In this document: positions 12,701 to 24,309 of the stretch, one piece after another | How positions within the stretch are numbered: position 1 is the first letter of the stretch | How the letters are laid out: every line of letters starts with the position of its first letter | Assembly (NCBI RefSeq): GCF_037893015.1 | Contig: NC_133666.1 | Location: forward strand, 621,717,156 to 621,781,155 | Reading direction: 5' to 3' | Origin: Macrotis lagotis | Lineage: Eukaryota; Chordata; Mammalia; Peramelemorphia; Peramelidae | Length of the DNA stretch: 64,000 bases | Notes under the pieces: generated by a model | What the model was told of the DNA's origin: nothing | Databases searched by the model: none | The model's input: only the letters and a program-made list of their open reading frames with translations | Program-made: the position numbers and the translations under genes

Positions 12701-12714
12701 AGAAGTGATCAATG

Positions 12715-13039
12715 GGCAGCTAGGTGGTGCAGTGGATAGGGCACTGGTTCTGGATTCAGGAGGACCTGAGTTCAAATCCATCCTCAGATAACTAATAATT
12801 ACCTAGTTGTGTGTCCTTGGGCAAGTCACTTAACCCCATTGACGTGGTTTGTTTTAGGTTTTTTCTAGGCAATGGGGTTAAGTGGCTTGCCCAAGGCCAC
12901 ACAGCTAGGTAATTATTAAGTGTCTGAGGCATATTTGAACCCAGGTACTCCTGACTCCAGGGCCAGTGCTTTATCCACTGGGCCACCTAGCCACCCCAAC
13001 CCCATTGACTTGTAAAAAACAAAGACAAACAAACAAAAA
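12715..13039 (+). mobile_element. WSINE1-type SINE split by a second SINE
   Basis: Outer copy, plus strand, interrupted at 12844-12997. Perfect 14 bp TSD AGAAGTGATCAATG at 12701-12714 and 13040-13053. Confidence 0.95.
12844..12997 (-). mobile_element. WSINE1-type SINE nested in another SINE
   Basis: Inner inverted copy. Perfect 12 bp TSD AACCCCATTGAC at 12832-12843 and 12998-13009, which is the outer SINE's own sequence. Confidence 0.95.
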
Positions 13040-13053
13040 AGAAGTGATCAATG

Positions 13054-14620
13054 CTCCCCCCCCAGGTTTTTGAGTAAACTAGCATATATTCATTATGTAG
13101 AATTTCAGAAATTAATTATTTTCTTGATTTCTAATAGATTTTCTTATACCAGAATGAGATTAAACTCAAGGTGCTGAAGAAAAAGAAAAAAGAGGGAAAG
13201 AAAGTTTAGTGGAAATTTTTTTTAAGGTCTGGTAAACTTTTATTAGTGCAACATCATGGGAGAAATAATAGTAATTTTGCCCTAAGCTTTGATTAGTGAA
13301 ACTTGCTGTTTGAGATAAAATCTGATGGGGTTATAATCTGATTTTATTCTAAATTATAATTGTTTGCATTATCATGAGACCATTAGTGCATCTTCGGGGG
13401 GAATGCTATGTGCTACCCAGAAGGAGTATGATCTAGGAAATGCTTAAGGTGGAAGTGCCTGGGAATGCTTGATGGGACAACCTTGGCATGATCTGATTTT
13501 CCCAATTTGTTACTTCCATTTGATCAAGAATGTTCCCCACCTGGTTAATCCTGAATCTAGTTATGAGACCCTATAAAGGAGATACAATTTGATATAAGAC
13601 TGACTGACTGTAAAACTTAACTATGACTCTAGGCTGAAATCAAACAGAACTAAGGAGCATTTATCCTTGTATCCCTGGGTTGAATCATTCTATGCCCTTA
13701 GGCTTGGGCAAGGAGGACTGCATCTATTAATTATTAGCTTGATCCTAAGGAATCTAGTTTGATATAAACTACAAGTGGGAAAGATCTCACTATTTTCAAT
13801 ATGAATTTGTAGTAAGGTTACCTTAAAGATATTCCAGGAGTCTAATATCTATGCCATTTGAATATGGTTAAATGATTGAACATTTTTACTACAGACAACT
13901 CATTTCATACAAATTGTTCTCTACACAATTTGAGATTTATTAACTTAAGTGTATTTACACATCTCATCCCAAGTCTTTTGTGATTTGGAGTTGAATAAGC
14001 AAATTCAGTTGTGTGATGTTGAACTTAATGCTAAAAAAGTATCTTTTATAATGAGTGTGGTAGCTATGTATTCATATATTGGATTAGATCTTTAAAGTAT
14101 CTCTTCTTCTTAAGGGGTAAATTAGCAAGAGTGAAAAAAAACTTGGGAAAGGCAGTAAGATCAGATAATTGTATGTATCAAATGTAAATGATTAAAATGG
14201 GATATGCAGGTCTTGAGCATGTTCTAATGAGTTATAAAGCCTTGTGTGTATTATGGTAATAAAATCTAGAAATTGGATTCATGATTTTCCATATAAAATT
14301 GCATTGATTACTGTAAAGAAGAAAGATGGAGAAAGCAGTTAGTGCATAATAGCTGGAAATTTCAGAAGTTTTGGATAAATTATGGGTTCACAATTTGAGT
14401 ATCTAACAGTTCAATTGCTAATAAGAACAGAATCATAAGTAGGAGCTAATTTTCACCTCAAGACTTAGTTAATGGAAAAAGCAACTTTAGGAAGTTACAC
14501 TGATTACATTGAGAACTGTTTTGCAAAAGATTTTAATAGAATTATCTGAGAATCTCTTTAAGTGACTTAGAGCCAGGGAAACAAATTCACTGGGAAGATT
14601 CTTCAGAGCTTCTTTGAGAA
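13054..14620. other. No clear gene; possible old retroelement traces
   Basis: Mostly unassigned. A VKKKDGE-like RT motif can be read near 14300-14330 on the plus strand and a TATA-like CCTATAAAGG lies near 13570; neither is enough for a call. Confidence 0.35.
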
Positions 14621-14624
14621 TGCG

Positions 14625-14850
14625 TCTGTGTGATCTTGGGTAAGTCATTTAACCCTGATGCCTTGCATCCAGGGCCATCTCAAGTCATTCTGATTCATAT
14701 CTGGCCACTAGATCCAGATGGTTCTGGAGGAGAAAGTAAAATTGGTGACTTAGCACTGCACTCCCTCACTCAAATTCATGTGCTTGTCATGGCATCACTT
14801 CTCTGATGTCATGGTCCTCTTTGATAAAGGACAAACATCATCATCATTCT
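14625..14850 (+). mobile_element. Marsupial core-SINE (same family as 8.9 kb)
   Basis: Starts in a tRNA-core piece (TGTGTGATCTTGGGTAAGTC), then AGGGCCATCTCAAGTCATTC, and ends TGATGTCATGGTCCTCTTTG and AAGGACAAACATCATC. Confidence 0.8.
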
Positions 14851-15639
14851 GGATTGTCCAAGGGAAGATGTTTCTAGAGACCAGAAAACTTCATGAGACA
14901 TTTGGAACTTAAGATGAAATGTGCTGGTGAATTGAGAATTGTTTACCAGGTTACATGGAGGGTTGATGTTATTTGATACTTATGATCATTACTGCATTAC
15001 TTTGGTCTTTTGTTTAATAGAATTTAAGTTTAATGAGTTTTCTTAGTTGATATGTAAATCTTCCCTCTAAAATTAGTAAATAGTGGGCCCTATAAATGAC
15101 TTGATCTTTAACTTGTTTTAGTTTACTTACAAAGTCTGTTTAGTAAGGTTTGTCCTCTGTGGGGAACACTTGTGCATATTCAACGTTGTGATACTGATGG
15201 AAAACATGGGATTGGGATTGTGACCCACAGTACACTTATTTCCTGTTGTGAGTTTAAGTTTCCTAGTTTATAGTCACTAATGCTCTCTCACCTTGATTTG
15301 GCATGAACAGAAGAGAATAAGGATGATGCAGAGGATTATAGGAGAGATAAAAGATTGAATGTGGTACTGAACCATATGTATTGTTTCATTATTCAGTTGT
15401 TTCTGAATATAAGATTAGCACCAAATGAGGGAGCTATTGAAAGTTATGCTGACTAAAGACTCATTGTTTCCAGTACTATTTGTCAACCCTGACCTGATAA
15501 ACATCATGGATAGGTAAGTGAGGAAGAACTGAGATGTAATGACCCATCCCCTATAGCAGACATGGTCCTAAACCAAATTGTCTTGATTTCATTTTAAAAG
15601 TTATCAATTAAAAACTGGCTCCACCTTGAAACCATTGCA
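14851..15639. other. No gene recognised
   Basis: Unassigned AT-rich DNA between a core-SINE and the L2; part of presumptive SPATC1 intron 1. Confidence 0.5.
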
Positions 15640-16100
15640 GATCTCCAGTGATCAACTCATCAATGTGTTGTTACCTTGACGCACTTTTAAATAAACTCTT
15701 TTTAATTCTCTTTGACTTGAATTTTGTCTCATTAATCAGGGCTTGGGTGTCCCATAGGGACTGGTCCTGGGACCCGTTTTCTCTTTCTCAGTATCTAATC
15801 TATTGTCATGGGTTCAGTTATCTCTCTGCAGGGGACTTTTATGTTTATATAACCATCCCTAACCTTTTCTCCTGAACTCCTCACCAGAATCACTATCTGC
15901 TGGACATATCCACCTGAAATTTCAAACTCAACTAATCCAAAATGAAACCAATGTTCTGCCCCTTCAGCTTGTCACACCTCCAAACTTTGCTTCTTCTATT
16001 GAAGACACTCTGCATACATCCACTCAAGTATTCATCCTCACAGTCATTCTCAACTCTACTCACTTCCTTTACTCTGACTATAGAAAATATGTTTCTGGAA

Positions 16101-16236
16101 TAGCTAAATAGCAGAGTGACTAGAGTACCAACCCTAAAGGAAGGAGGATCTGAAATCAAATCTTTCCTTAGACACTAATTAGCTGTGTGACTCTGGGAAA
16201 GTCAGTTGACCCTAATTGCCTCAACAAAAAAAAAGA
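16101..16236 (+). mobile_element. Older tRNA-headed SINE within L2
   Basis: Diverged SINE body (TTAGCTGTGTGACTCTGGG, then an A-rich end) inside the L2 element. Confidence 0.7.
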
Positions 16237-16398
16237 AAAAGAAAAAATTCCTAATGTTTTCAATTCTATTTCCACATCTTTTGCTCTCATCTTCTCTGCA
16301 CCTATAGGACTACTACACTAATTTAGTTTCTTGTCACCTCTTTCTTGTATTATTGCAAGGGGTTTTTCTAATTGGTATCTTTGCTTTCAGTCTCTCTA

Positions 16399-16544
16399 AT
16401 TTTTTTTTGGCAAGGCAACTGGGTTAAGTGACTTGCCCAAGGTCACATAGCTAGGTAATTATTAAGTGTCTGAAGCTGGATTTGAACTCGGGTCCCTCCT
16501 GACTCCAGGGCCAGTTCTTTATCCACTATGCCACCTAGCTGTCC
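16399..16544 (-). mobile_element. WSINE1-type SINE within L2
   Basis: Inverted copy. TSD CAGTCTCTCTA (16388-16398) and CAGTCTTTCTA (16545-16555). Confidence 0.9.
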
Positions 16545-17282
16545 CAGTCTTTCTACTTTTTAATCCTCAAAATAAATTTCCTAAAACACAGGGAGAAACA
16601 GCTACTCCCTTGCTCTGGAATCTTCAGGAGTTTCTTACTGCTCCTGGGATAAAATACAAACTTTTCTATTTGGTATTTAAAGCCCTTCTCAATCTTTCTA
16701 GTCTTATTTTACATTATTCTCCTTCATTCTTTAAAATTCTACCCAGGCTGGCCTACTTGTCAGTCAGTTGGCTAACTCAGTTTTCCACCTTCCTATTGTT
16801 CCCCATGCCAGGAATGTATGCTCTTTTCATTTCCATGTTAGACTTCTTTCCTTAATATAAGACTCAGCAATGGAAAGTCTTCCCTGTTTCTCCTAGGAGT
16901 TAGTGATTGTCCTTCAGATGATCCCATTTTTACATATCAGCTTGCATATTCTATCATCACACTGGTAGATAATAAGTCCTTTGGGTTCCAGGACTATTTT
17001 TCATCTTTTGGAATCTCAGCTTTAATGAACTTCCAGTTCTTCCTCTGATCTGAATAGAACTGAATTGATTAAATCCTCACTGAAGTGAATGGAGTCAAAT
17101 TGAGGCCACCCTTTGACTCTGGGATCCCAAAGCTGAACTGTAGGCTAGGGGTTCATGAAAAAAGGGAAAGTGGACTAAAACATTCAAGATAGCTTTATTT
17201 GTAATAATAAAAAAAACCCGGTCATTTCCAACATAGCCAATAATTGATGAATCACTGAATACATTAGGATGATAAAAATGGG

Positions 17283-17375
17283 AAAGGGAGAGACCTTCAT
17301 GATCCTTTAGGCCAATCCCTCATTTTACAGAGGAGAAAACTGAGACCTTGAGAAGGTAGACATCCTGTCCAATTG
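17283..17375 (-). mobile_element. MIR-like fragment
   Basis: CCCTCATTTTACAGAGGAGA and AAACTGAGACCTTGAG are the inverted MIR core. Confidence 0.55.
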
Positions 17376-17773
17376 TAATAAGTCAATGTAAAAAGCTATT
17401 TTTGTGTCCTGAAGGTAACCACCTTGTTCAGTTGTAGTGTATGTATGCAAGTATGTCTATAAAGTTAAATAGTGACTTAAAATGACAGATATAAATAGTA
17501 CAAAGAAATATTAAAAAAACTTATGCCAAGTGATGTTTAGTTAGGAGAAGAATAACATACATGCTGACTATGACTATATAAAAACTAGCAATAATAACAA
17601 AACCTTATGACTAGAGACAGCAAAAAATTTGTTAATGTTGGCTAGATACTCATATTGGTCTATTTTTAAAATCAAAATAAAAAATTTCTACCTTATATTT
17701 TTATTCAAAATTCAATAACATATTTTTATTTATATTTGAGAAAAACATTAAGAACAAATACTTTTGAAAAAAG

Positions 17774-17922
17774 AAGGGGTAGCTCAGTGGATAGAGCACT
17801 GGCCTTGGAGTTAGGAGAACCTGTGTTCAAATGTTGGCTTAGACTCTTGATACTTACTAGTTGTGTGACAGCTACTTGGGCAAGTAGCTTAAGTCCATTG
17901 CCTTGCCACCCACGAAAAAAGA
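17774..17922 (+). mobile_element. WSINE1-type SINE
   Basis: Plus-strand copy with GTGGATAGAGCACTGGCC and GTCCATTGCCTTGCC, and a duplicated CTACTTGGGCAAGTAG variant in the body. Confidence 0.85.
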
Positions 17923-17959
17923 TGATGATAGAGAATAATAGAGCCTAATTTGTGAGTCA

Positions 17960-18330
17960 TAGGAGAAAACTTAAGAGCTGAATGAAGGAGTGAGTAAGGT
18001 GATATTTAGAAATAAGTGATTTAGGATAGGGGTGAATAATGAGAATAATTTAAGACAAATTAAAGGGAAATCAGTACAGTTGTGAGGACTTTGAGGGGTG
18101 AGTGATGACAGACAATAAATATTGGAGTGACTCTGAAATGTATAATAGAGTCATGAGGATGAGAATTGTAAGGAAGGGGCGATATTGGGACTCTGAGGTT
18201 GTTAATGGACACGATAAAGAATGAATGATGGTAGAATGTATAAAACATTAGTGATGATAATGGAGATACTCTGGGGGTAAATAATGGGAGTAGGGAGACT
18301 GGTCATTTAGTAATGATAAAGTGACTTCAT
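17960..18330. repeat. Degenerate minisatellite-like region in SPATC1 intron 1
   Basis: Motifs of the type GGGGTGAATAATGAG, GGGGTGAGTGATGAC and GGGGGTAAATAATGGG, and GACTCTGA-like pieces, recur at irregular 40-75 bp steps. The units are too diverged for a clean period. Confidence 0.35.
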
Positions 18331-18867
18331 AAGTCACTGATGGGCTACCTTGAAATTTGAGGGCACTAGACTGGTAAGTCATTTGTGAATGGACTTTGCA
18401 GAATGATTAAGAGCTTGGTAAAGCAGTGAGTGGTGATATCCTAGGACTGATATGGAAAACCAGAGGTATGAAAAACAGGCTCAGGTGTGAATGGAAGTGA
18501 GGGATTCTAAGGCAGGGAGAAGTTAGGAAAGTCCTTATAGAGATTCACATAGGAGAATACGGAATATTAGGAGCAGACTTAGGAGGAACATCATCTTCCT
18601 TCACAATCAAGTAGAAAACTCAATTCCCTGGGGTTTATTTTTCGAACAGGAGACCACTGATATGGCCTTCTATCTTTCTTTCACTACCTGTGTCTTGATT
18701 CCATTCTATAACTATTCTGCCTGTCTTTCCAAACTCCCCCCATTTTAGGACACTCTTTAAATAAAAATCTCTCAATTGTCTTCATATCTTCTTGCCACAA
18801 GACAAAAGAAATCACCCTGACCTCCTGAGCCACCCACCTCTATATTACTCAAGTCTATAATTTCAAC
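18331..18867 (-). other. SPATC1 intron 1, donor-proximal part
   Basis: Repeat-poor intronic sequence directly downstream of the exon donor; no second exon seen. Confidence 0.55.
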
Positions 18868-18873
18868 ACTTAC

Positions 18874-19084
18874 AATTGTTTGCCTGAGGTGCAGAGCCAG
18901 TCATTACTTCGCCAAACATGCTGCTGATCCCACTGGCACCCGTAACATTTCCTTGGGTCTTAATGGCTGACTTCAGGTCATGGTTCTCTTGGATCAATCT
19001 CACCAGTTTCTTCAATGACTCATTTTCCCGAATCAACCTCTCAATCTGTTTCCTCAACTCTTCATAGTTGCTAAGGAGTGACAT
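18874..19084 (-). CDS. SPATC1: First coding exon of speriolin (spermatogenesis and centriole associated 1)
   Basis: On the minus strand an ATG at 19084-19082 opens a reading frame of 70 codons plus one base, ending at a consensus donor (GTAAGT, plus-strand ACTTAC at 18868-18873). The peptide begins MSLLSNYEELRKQIERLI and continues with a charged coiled coil carrying the RENESLKKLVRLIQENH pattern, then a Gly/Ser-rich stretch. I recognise this as the N-terminus of speriolin, a testis protein of the sperm centriole/centrosome reported to bind CDC20. The coiled coil covers about residues 5-45. The in-frame stop beyond 18874 lies in the intron, so the exon ends in phase 1. No later exon (Ser/Pro/Leu-rich middle, conserved C-terminal domain) was recognised toward the left edge, so the gene is partial here. 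Upstream non-coding exons were not identified. The assignment rests on remembered family sequence and the canonical donor; the alternative is a close paralogue. Confidence 0.85.
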
Positions 19085-20530
19085 AACCTAGGGAATAGGA
19101 GCAGAGACAGTGCTGCTCTAATAAGGTCCAAGAACCCAGGGCCACAGCCCTGGGTTGGTGGGAGGCATCGAGAAGCCTGCAATGGTGACTAGGCAGGACT
19201 CCAGGGTTATTATGAAGTCAGAGGCTCACCTCTCCAACTCCTCCCAACCCTAGACTGACGTCCACCTCAAGGAGAGTCCCAGAGACCTTGAAAGGGCCCC
19301 ACCTTCCTTGCTATGATAATCCCTGCTCTTCATATCACTGACTTGTAGGGGTTTGTGAGGGTTTTCAAGTAAAGGCTTGAGGCTGACCCAGTCCAAAGAG
19401 GTCTCAAACATCATACCTGAAGCCAGAAAACTAAGGAGCTTAGGCAAAACTGGACTGCCTGGAGCCTCAGACCATGCCCTCAGACATCAGACCTAATATA
19501 GATCCTATGGGTGATATCTTCTGGTCTTCTGAAGGGTCACTGACCTCAGAATCCCCCTTTCAGGATCCCAGGGTCTCTACCTTCTGAGTTCAAGACCTCA
19601 GTCTTGGCTAGGTACCAGATCCTCATCATCATTTGTCCTGCTAGAGTTCTCTGACTTCTCCAGGCGCTGCTCCTGGATCCAAGTCCCTACCATGTCTTGC
19701 CTCCTTTTTCATAAGAGTCCTTGAATTAGGAAGCTCAACCTCCCCTCTCCCCTTTTCCTCTTCATCTCCAGGTCATAGCCATTAGATATGTAGAATGGCA
19801 ACTTTGAGAATCTGAGTAGCATTAGGCCTGTCCCTTTCCTTCCACTGAAACATAGACCTGAGCTCATTCCCTAGAAAGTTCGGGACAGTCAACAAACAAG
19901 AAGAGTTCTAGTTTGGGGGAAAAGAAAAATGGGAAAGGAGGCTGATTGGAAGAATGTGGCTCAAGATTCTACCCAGACCTCATAATGGTAAAGGTTAGAG
20001 GGGGCTGTTCCTCCCCAGGCTGAGCTGCTCCCCTGCCCAGCCCATATGTTGGCTTGGTCCCAAGAAATCAGTGCATTTTGATTAAAGAAATCAGACTCCA
20101 GGATGGGAGACATTTGGGGTTGGAGTGAAACTGATGTCCATGTGTTTGTTATCTGTTATTGGAGGCTTCCCCATATCCTGGGACTTTCTATTTTAAGTAA
20201 ATTGTTCTTTTCGCACAAGATGTGAAGTCAGATGATTTGATAATAATTTATCTGTAAAGGAGCAAATTCAGGGGTATTGGGCTTGCATGCAAAGGCAAAG
20301 AGAATCTTAATGTGGCACAAAGGATTTGCTACAAATTTCCTTAAAGAACTTTTCCTTGATAACCCGAAGAGCAGAAAGGCACTCTCCAAATCTTTTCATC
20401 TTTTCTTCTGGGAGCAAGTCCAGTCTGTACTGTAAACATAGATAATATTATTTGACCTCGTGCATTCTGCAGTCCCTGCAAACTTGTGCTCTATATTCTG
20501 GAAATAAGATGCTTTGTTAGTTTTGGGAGT
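19085..20530. other. Repeat-poor 5' flank of the SPATC1 exon
   Basis: About 1.4 kb upstream of the SPATC1 start codon holds no recognisable interspersed repeat, unlike almost all the rest of the window, and is locally richer in G+C. It is the natural place for a 5' UTR and promoter. A plausible donor-like CAG/GTATG is present on the minus strand near 19417-19425, but I cannot show that it is used. No TATA box or CpG island stands out. Confidence 0.4.
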
Positions 20531-20537
20531 TCGTGGG

Positions 20538-20658
20538 TTTTTTTTTGTTTATTTTTGCAAGGCAATGGGTTAAGTGACTTGTCCAAGGTCTAGTGATCAA
20601 ATTTGAACTCAAGTCCTCCTGACTCCAGGGCTAGTGCTCTATTAACCTAGTTGCCTCC
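20538..20658 (-). mobile_element. WSINE1-type SINE, shortened
   Basis: Inverted copy missing part of the middle (CCAAGGTC is joined directly to TAGTGATCAAATTTG). Confidence 0.82.
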
Positions 20659-20659
20659 T

Positions 20660-21670
20660 TATTAGTCTTATGGATATTGCTCTGGGCCAACTTCCTCTAA
20701 CACTGATCCTAGCAACGGCTGTTTCTCACCTCTTTGACACCTGGGTCTTACCTTGAAGAAAAGTACCTGGAGAGGCAAACCTGCCCTCGTTGCTTTTATC
20801 TTATCAACTCCTCTCCTTGAATCCTTCATCTCATCAGTTATTTTCTCCATTCTTTTCCAGTCATTTTCCTTATATCTGAGCTTTTTCATTTTCATTCTCT
20901 TAAATTTCCCCAAATGAAATGCCAACAGCTGCCCTTTTCCATTCCCAAATCCTCCAAATTTCATTCTTACAACTGCCTGTTTTTTCACTTGTATCTTCTC
21001 AGTTCAAATCCTCGCCTCTTCTCTTTCTCTTCCTTCCTGCCTGTCCCAGAAAAACAATATGGGCATAGTGTACAGACCAGAGGTAGGGAGATTTCTACCC
21101 CATCCTACTACAGTCAGAGCCTACCTGGAATATTGTGCCCAGGTTGAGGTCCCACATTTTAGGAAGTCACTCAAAATCATTCTATAGTAATCATCAGGGA
21201 TCTCCGGCAGAAGCCTAATAATGCCAGGTCAACTGGATCTCAGACATTATTCCTGGTGCAAGAAAGCTGGGGTATAAGGCAAAGTCTAGTAGCAGTCTTC
21301 TTTTTAAAGCATAAGACAATCGATTAAATGCCAAAAGAACTAGGTCTTCAGACACTAGGCCTAATAAATTCTACATATGGAATTAACTTCTGTACACTGG
21401 CATCTTTTCTGGGGGAATCTTTCTTGGGTATGTATTAGAGAGGACACTTGGATGTATTTATAGCATTATGTGGTTCTAATTAGCCAGGCAAAGGAGAAGT
21501 ATGGAGAAAAATAAAGTTCCAAGAACTATCATAAATTCACAACTTAATTATTTTTATCCAAGTTTGAAAACAGACATTAAGTTAATTTTGATCATGGTTC
21601 CAAATAGAGACATATGATCAACCAAATAGTACCTACACACAATTTGAATTCAATTAATTCAGAATATAGG
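20660..21670. other. No gene recognised
   Basis: Contains two overlapping chance frames of 77-106 codons without recognisable domains; no splice-flanked exon could be supported. Confidence 0.45.
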
Positions 21671-21890
21671 AAAGGTAGCTGGAGGTGTAGCTGCTAAAGC
21701 ACTAGATTCCTAGACAGAAAGGAGTCGAGTTCAAATTCCTCTTAAGATACTAGCTCTGTAACAGGCCACTTGGACTTCCCTCTACCTCTCTAAAATGGAG
21801 ACACCAAAAGCATGTACCTCACAGAGAGTCATTGTGAGGAATCAATGGCATAATAAATGCTAAGTGTTTTGCAACCTTATATAACACTAG
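21671..21890 (+). mobile_element. MIR SINE
   Basis: Plus-strand tRNA head with GAGTTCAAATTCCT, core and tail (GCATAATAAATGCTAAGTG). Confidence 0.7.
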
Positions 21891-22369
21891 AGAAAGATTA
21901 TTTGCTATTCATCTTCTCATTGCTACTATTACTATGAGAAAGAACACTGAATCAGGAGGAGATCTGGACTCTACCTTTACCTCTACTCATTAACAAGTTG
22001 TGGAAAACAGGACCCTCAGTTTCCTGCTCTGGAGAAAAAGATTGGCAGGTACTCTCTGAGGTGGCTGAGTATAGAATCTGAGGAAATAGGGAACAACCAG
22101 TCTTGGGAGAAGATGAAGATAGTACCTGACCATACATCTAATGAATTACTTAATGACTAATGATTGGGATAGCAACATGAAATCCTTCCTCATTTTCCTA
22201 GGAACAGTAAATGTGTGAACTTATCCATTAACTAGCAGTTGTTGCTGGTCACGAAAATGACTTGTATAAAGGGTCAAAGTGCCCTCCAAAGTGGACCTCA
22301 ACCTGGTGCTATTACTGTATGGTTTTAGACCAGTCTTCCTAAATTCTAGTCCAAGTGGATCACATCAAG

Positions 22370-22580
22370 TGGAAGAGGAAATAAGAATATCAATGCAAAA
22401 TGAAATCAGAACTTCAAAAAGGTGGTGGATTATAAAGGATGAATGGGGCATACATTTTTAGACATGGTCTGTGTGTTTTTATTGATTGCTTTTTTGTTAC
22501 AAAGGAGAATTCTGTCTACAGTGAAGAAGTAACAATGATATTTTAAAAAGGTATCAATAAATTTTTTTTAAAGGAAATTA
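22370..22580 (+). mobile_element. LINE 3' UTR fragment
   Basis: The string TAGACATGGTCTGTGTG and the following TTTTATTGATTGC, with an AATAAA-rich end, match the shape of the fragment at 59.24-59.55 kb. It is probably the tail of an older L1. Confidence 0.45.
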
Positions 22581-22920
22581 GTCTCAAACTATATTTTTGC
22601 TTTCCATTCTGGTTCTCTCTTACTACATATCTTATCATCTTATCTTGCTCTTCTCTTCCTTGGCTTAGTTCACATATATTCTCATTTCTTTATTTCTCCA
22701 TAGCTCTATGAACATTTTGCACTAATCTCACTAATGCTCTACATATCCTGCTTTTGGTTGTAGTGAGACAGTCCAGATATTCTTTGCTGAGTTTGGCAGA
22801 AGGAACATGGCTTCTTCCTCCCACATCTCAACCTCATTGTCCATGAGATTCAGGGAAGAAATTTCTCAAGACCCTCAGAACCACCTATATATCCTGTATA
22901 CAAGCTAGTCCAATAAATTT

Positions 22921-23181
22921 CTAGGCAGTTAAGTAGAACAGTGGTTAGAGTGTTGGTCCTGATGTCAGGAAGACTCATCTTCCTGAGTTCAAATTTGACT
23001 TAAGACTCTTACTGGCTGTGTGACCCTGGGCAAATCACTTAACCTTGCTCGCTTCAGTTCATTTGTAAAATGATCTGAAGAAAAAAATGTAAACCACTTC
23101 ATTATCTTTACCAAGAAAAGTACAAATAGTATCATGAAGAGATGGACATGACTGAAATGATTGAACAAGAACAACAAAATA
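22921..23181 (+). mobile_element. RTE-tailed tRNA-headed SINE, nearly complete
   Basis: Head (AGTTAAGTAGAACAGTGGTT), B-box-like GAGTTCAAATTTG, core, then an RTE-type tail: GTAAACCACTTCATTATCTT, ACCAAGAAAAG, GATGGACATGACTGAAATGA and an ACAACAA end. Confidence 0.82.
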
Positions 23182-23254
23182 AGTTTCTACAATCATAGAA
23201 GTCCTACAATCTCTGTGGTAGGGGTGGGGGTGGAGGTTTGAGTTATAATTCTGA

Positions 23255-23900
23255 ACTAGGGTTTCCAGAATCTACAAAATCACTGACTAAAATGGTCAAC
23301 CATGATTCCAGAGAAATAATGATGAAATATGATACCCATCTTCTGCTAGAGATGTGATAGATCCAAAATGCAGAATAAGATATATGTTCTTAGGCACAGT
23401 AATAGTGGGAATCTATTTGTTAAAAGCATGGTTTTGCACCCAAAACTATAAGAAGAAAAACCTGGGAAAATTTGCAACAAATATATCTGATAAAAGTCTC
23501 ATTTCTCAAACAGATAGAGAACTGAATCAAATTTATAAGCATACAAGTCATTCTCCAATTGACACATGGTCAATATTGTTCAATGAAGAATTGTGAATGA
23601 CTTAGCTGTTCTCAGCAATAGAATGTTCCAAGACAATCCCAAATGACTAATGAAATATACTATCTACCTGCAGAGAAAGACTGAAGCATTATGTTTTTAA
23701 CTTTATTTTTTACTTTATGAGTCTTCTTGTAATGATTTATGTAATTGCACATTTATAACCTATATTTGATTGCTTACTATCTCTGAATGTAAAGAGAGAA
23801 AAGAGAAAGGAAGGGATAGAATTTGGAACTCAAACTTTTAAATAAAAATGCTTAGGGGATTTAAAGTAAATAAAAATGCTTAGGGGATTTAAAGTTTAAA
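23255..23900 (+). mobile_element. Old L1 3'-end fragments with ORF2 remnant
   Basis: A 3' UTR-like segment (23255-23440) is followed by an ORF2 piece reading NISDKSLISQTDRELNQIYK (about 23482-23541). It then drops directly to the terminal region, ending near a duplicated AATAAAAATGCTTAGGGGAT (23840 and 23869). It may be two fused fragments. Confidence 0.6.
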
Positions 23901-23928
23901 AATAAGAGCTGAGTTCACCATAGTCTAC

Positions 23929-24076
23929 TTTTTTTTATTTATTTAAGGCAATGGGGTTAAGTGATTTGCCCAAGGTCACACAGCTAGGCAATTAAGTGTC
24001 TGAGGCAGGATTTGAACTCAGACCCTCCCAACTCCAGGACTGGTCTTCTATCCATTGCACCACCTAGCTGCCCCCA
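23929..24076 (-). mobile_element. WSINE1-type SINE
   Basis: Inverted copy, T-rich left end, ending CACCTAGCTGCCCCC. It lacks four bases of the AATTATTAAGTG motif. Confidence 0.88.
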
Positions 24077-24309
24077 TACTACTTCTTTATAAAGTCCAGT
24101 GCATACTGCCTTATGAGAGCAATATTATCTACCAGAGTCTTCCTCTCTCTCTCTGTCATCTTATTCTATGTCTTACTAATACTTACCCTATATCTTCCAT
24201 TTCCTTCACATTTCTAATTTTTCCTTAAGTCAACGCCCTTGCATTGTGACACTTTTCTTCCTTATCTCAACCACTTGGTACACTAATTCAACTGTACAAT
24301 ATCTTCTCA

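Larger units (their letters stand above)
15640..17020 (+). mobile_element. L2 (CR1-clade) LINE, 3' half
   Basis: A decayed RT end is readable around 15745-15880 (equivalent of GVPQGSVLGPLLF). The typical L2 3' region follows: CTATTGCAAG and TAATTGGTATCT near 16355, GATAAAATACAAAC at 16648, GTATTTAAAGCCCTTCTCAA near 16673, CATGCCAGGAATG, and the terminal AATAAGTCCTTTGGGTTCCA (16971). Two SINEs interrupt it. L2 has been inactive since early mammal evolution. Confidence 0.75.

Noticed and set aside
13380-13700. Possible LTR with CCTATAAAGG box
   Set aside because: No polyA signal at the right distance, no terminal repeats or TSD found.
16466-16855. 129-codon plus-strand frame
   Set aside because: It starts inside a SINE and continues through the L2 3' region; chance read-through.
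19250-19447. 65-codon minus-strand frame upstream of the SPATC1 exon, considered as an extra exon
   Set aside because: No recognised similarity and no acceptor/donor pair that would join it in frame to the SPATC1 start.
20668-20988. 106-codon Lys-rich minus-strand frame
   Set aside because: No domain recognised, overlapped by a plus-strand frame of similar length, and no exon signals.
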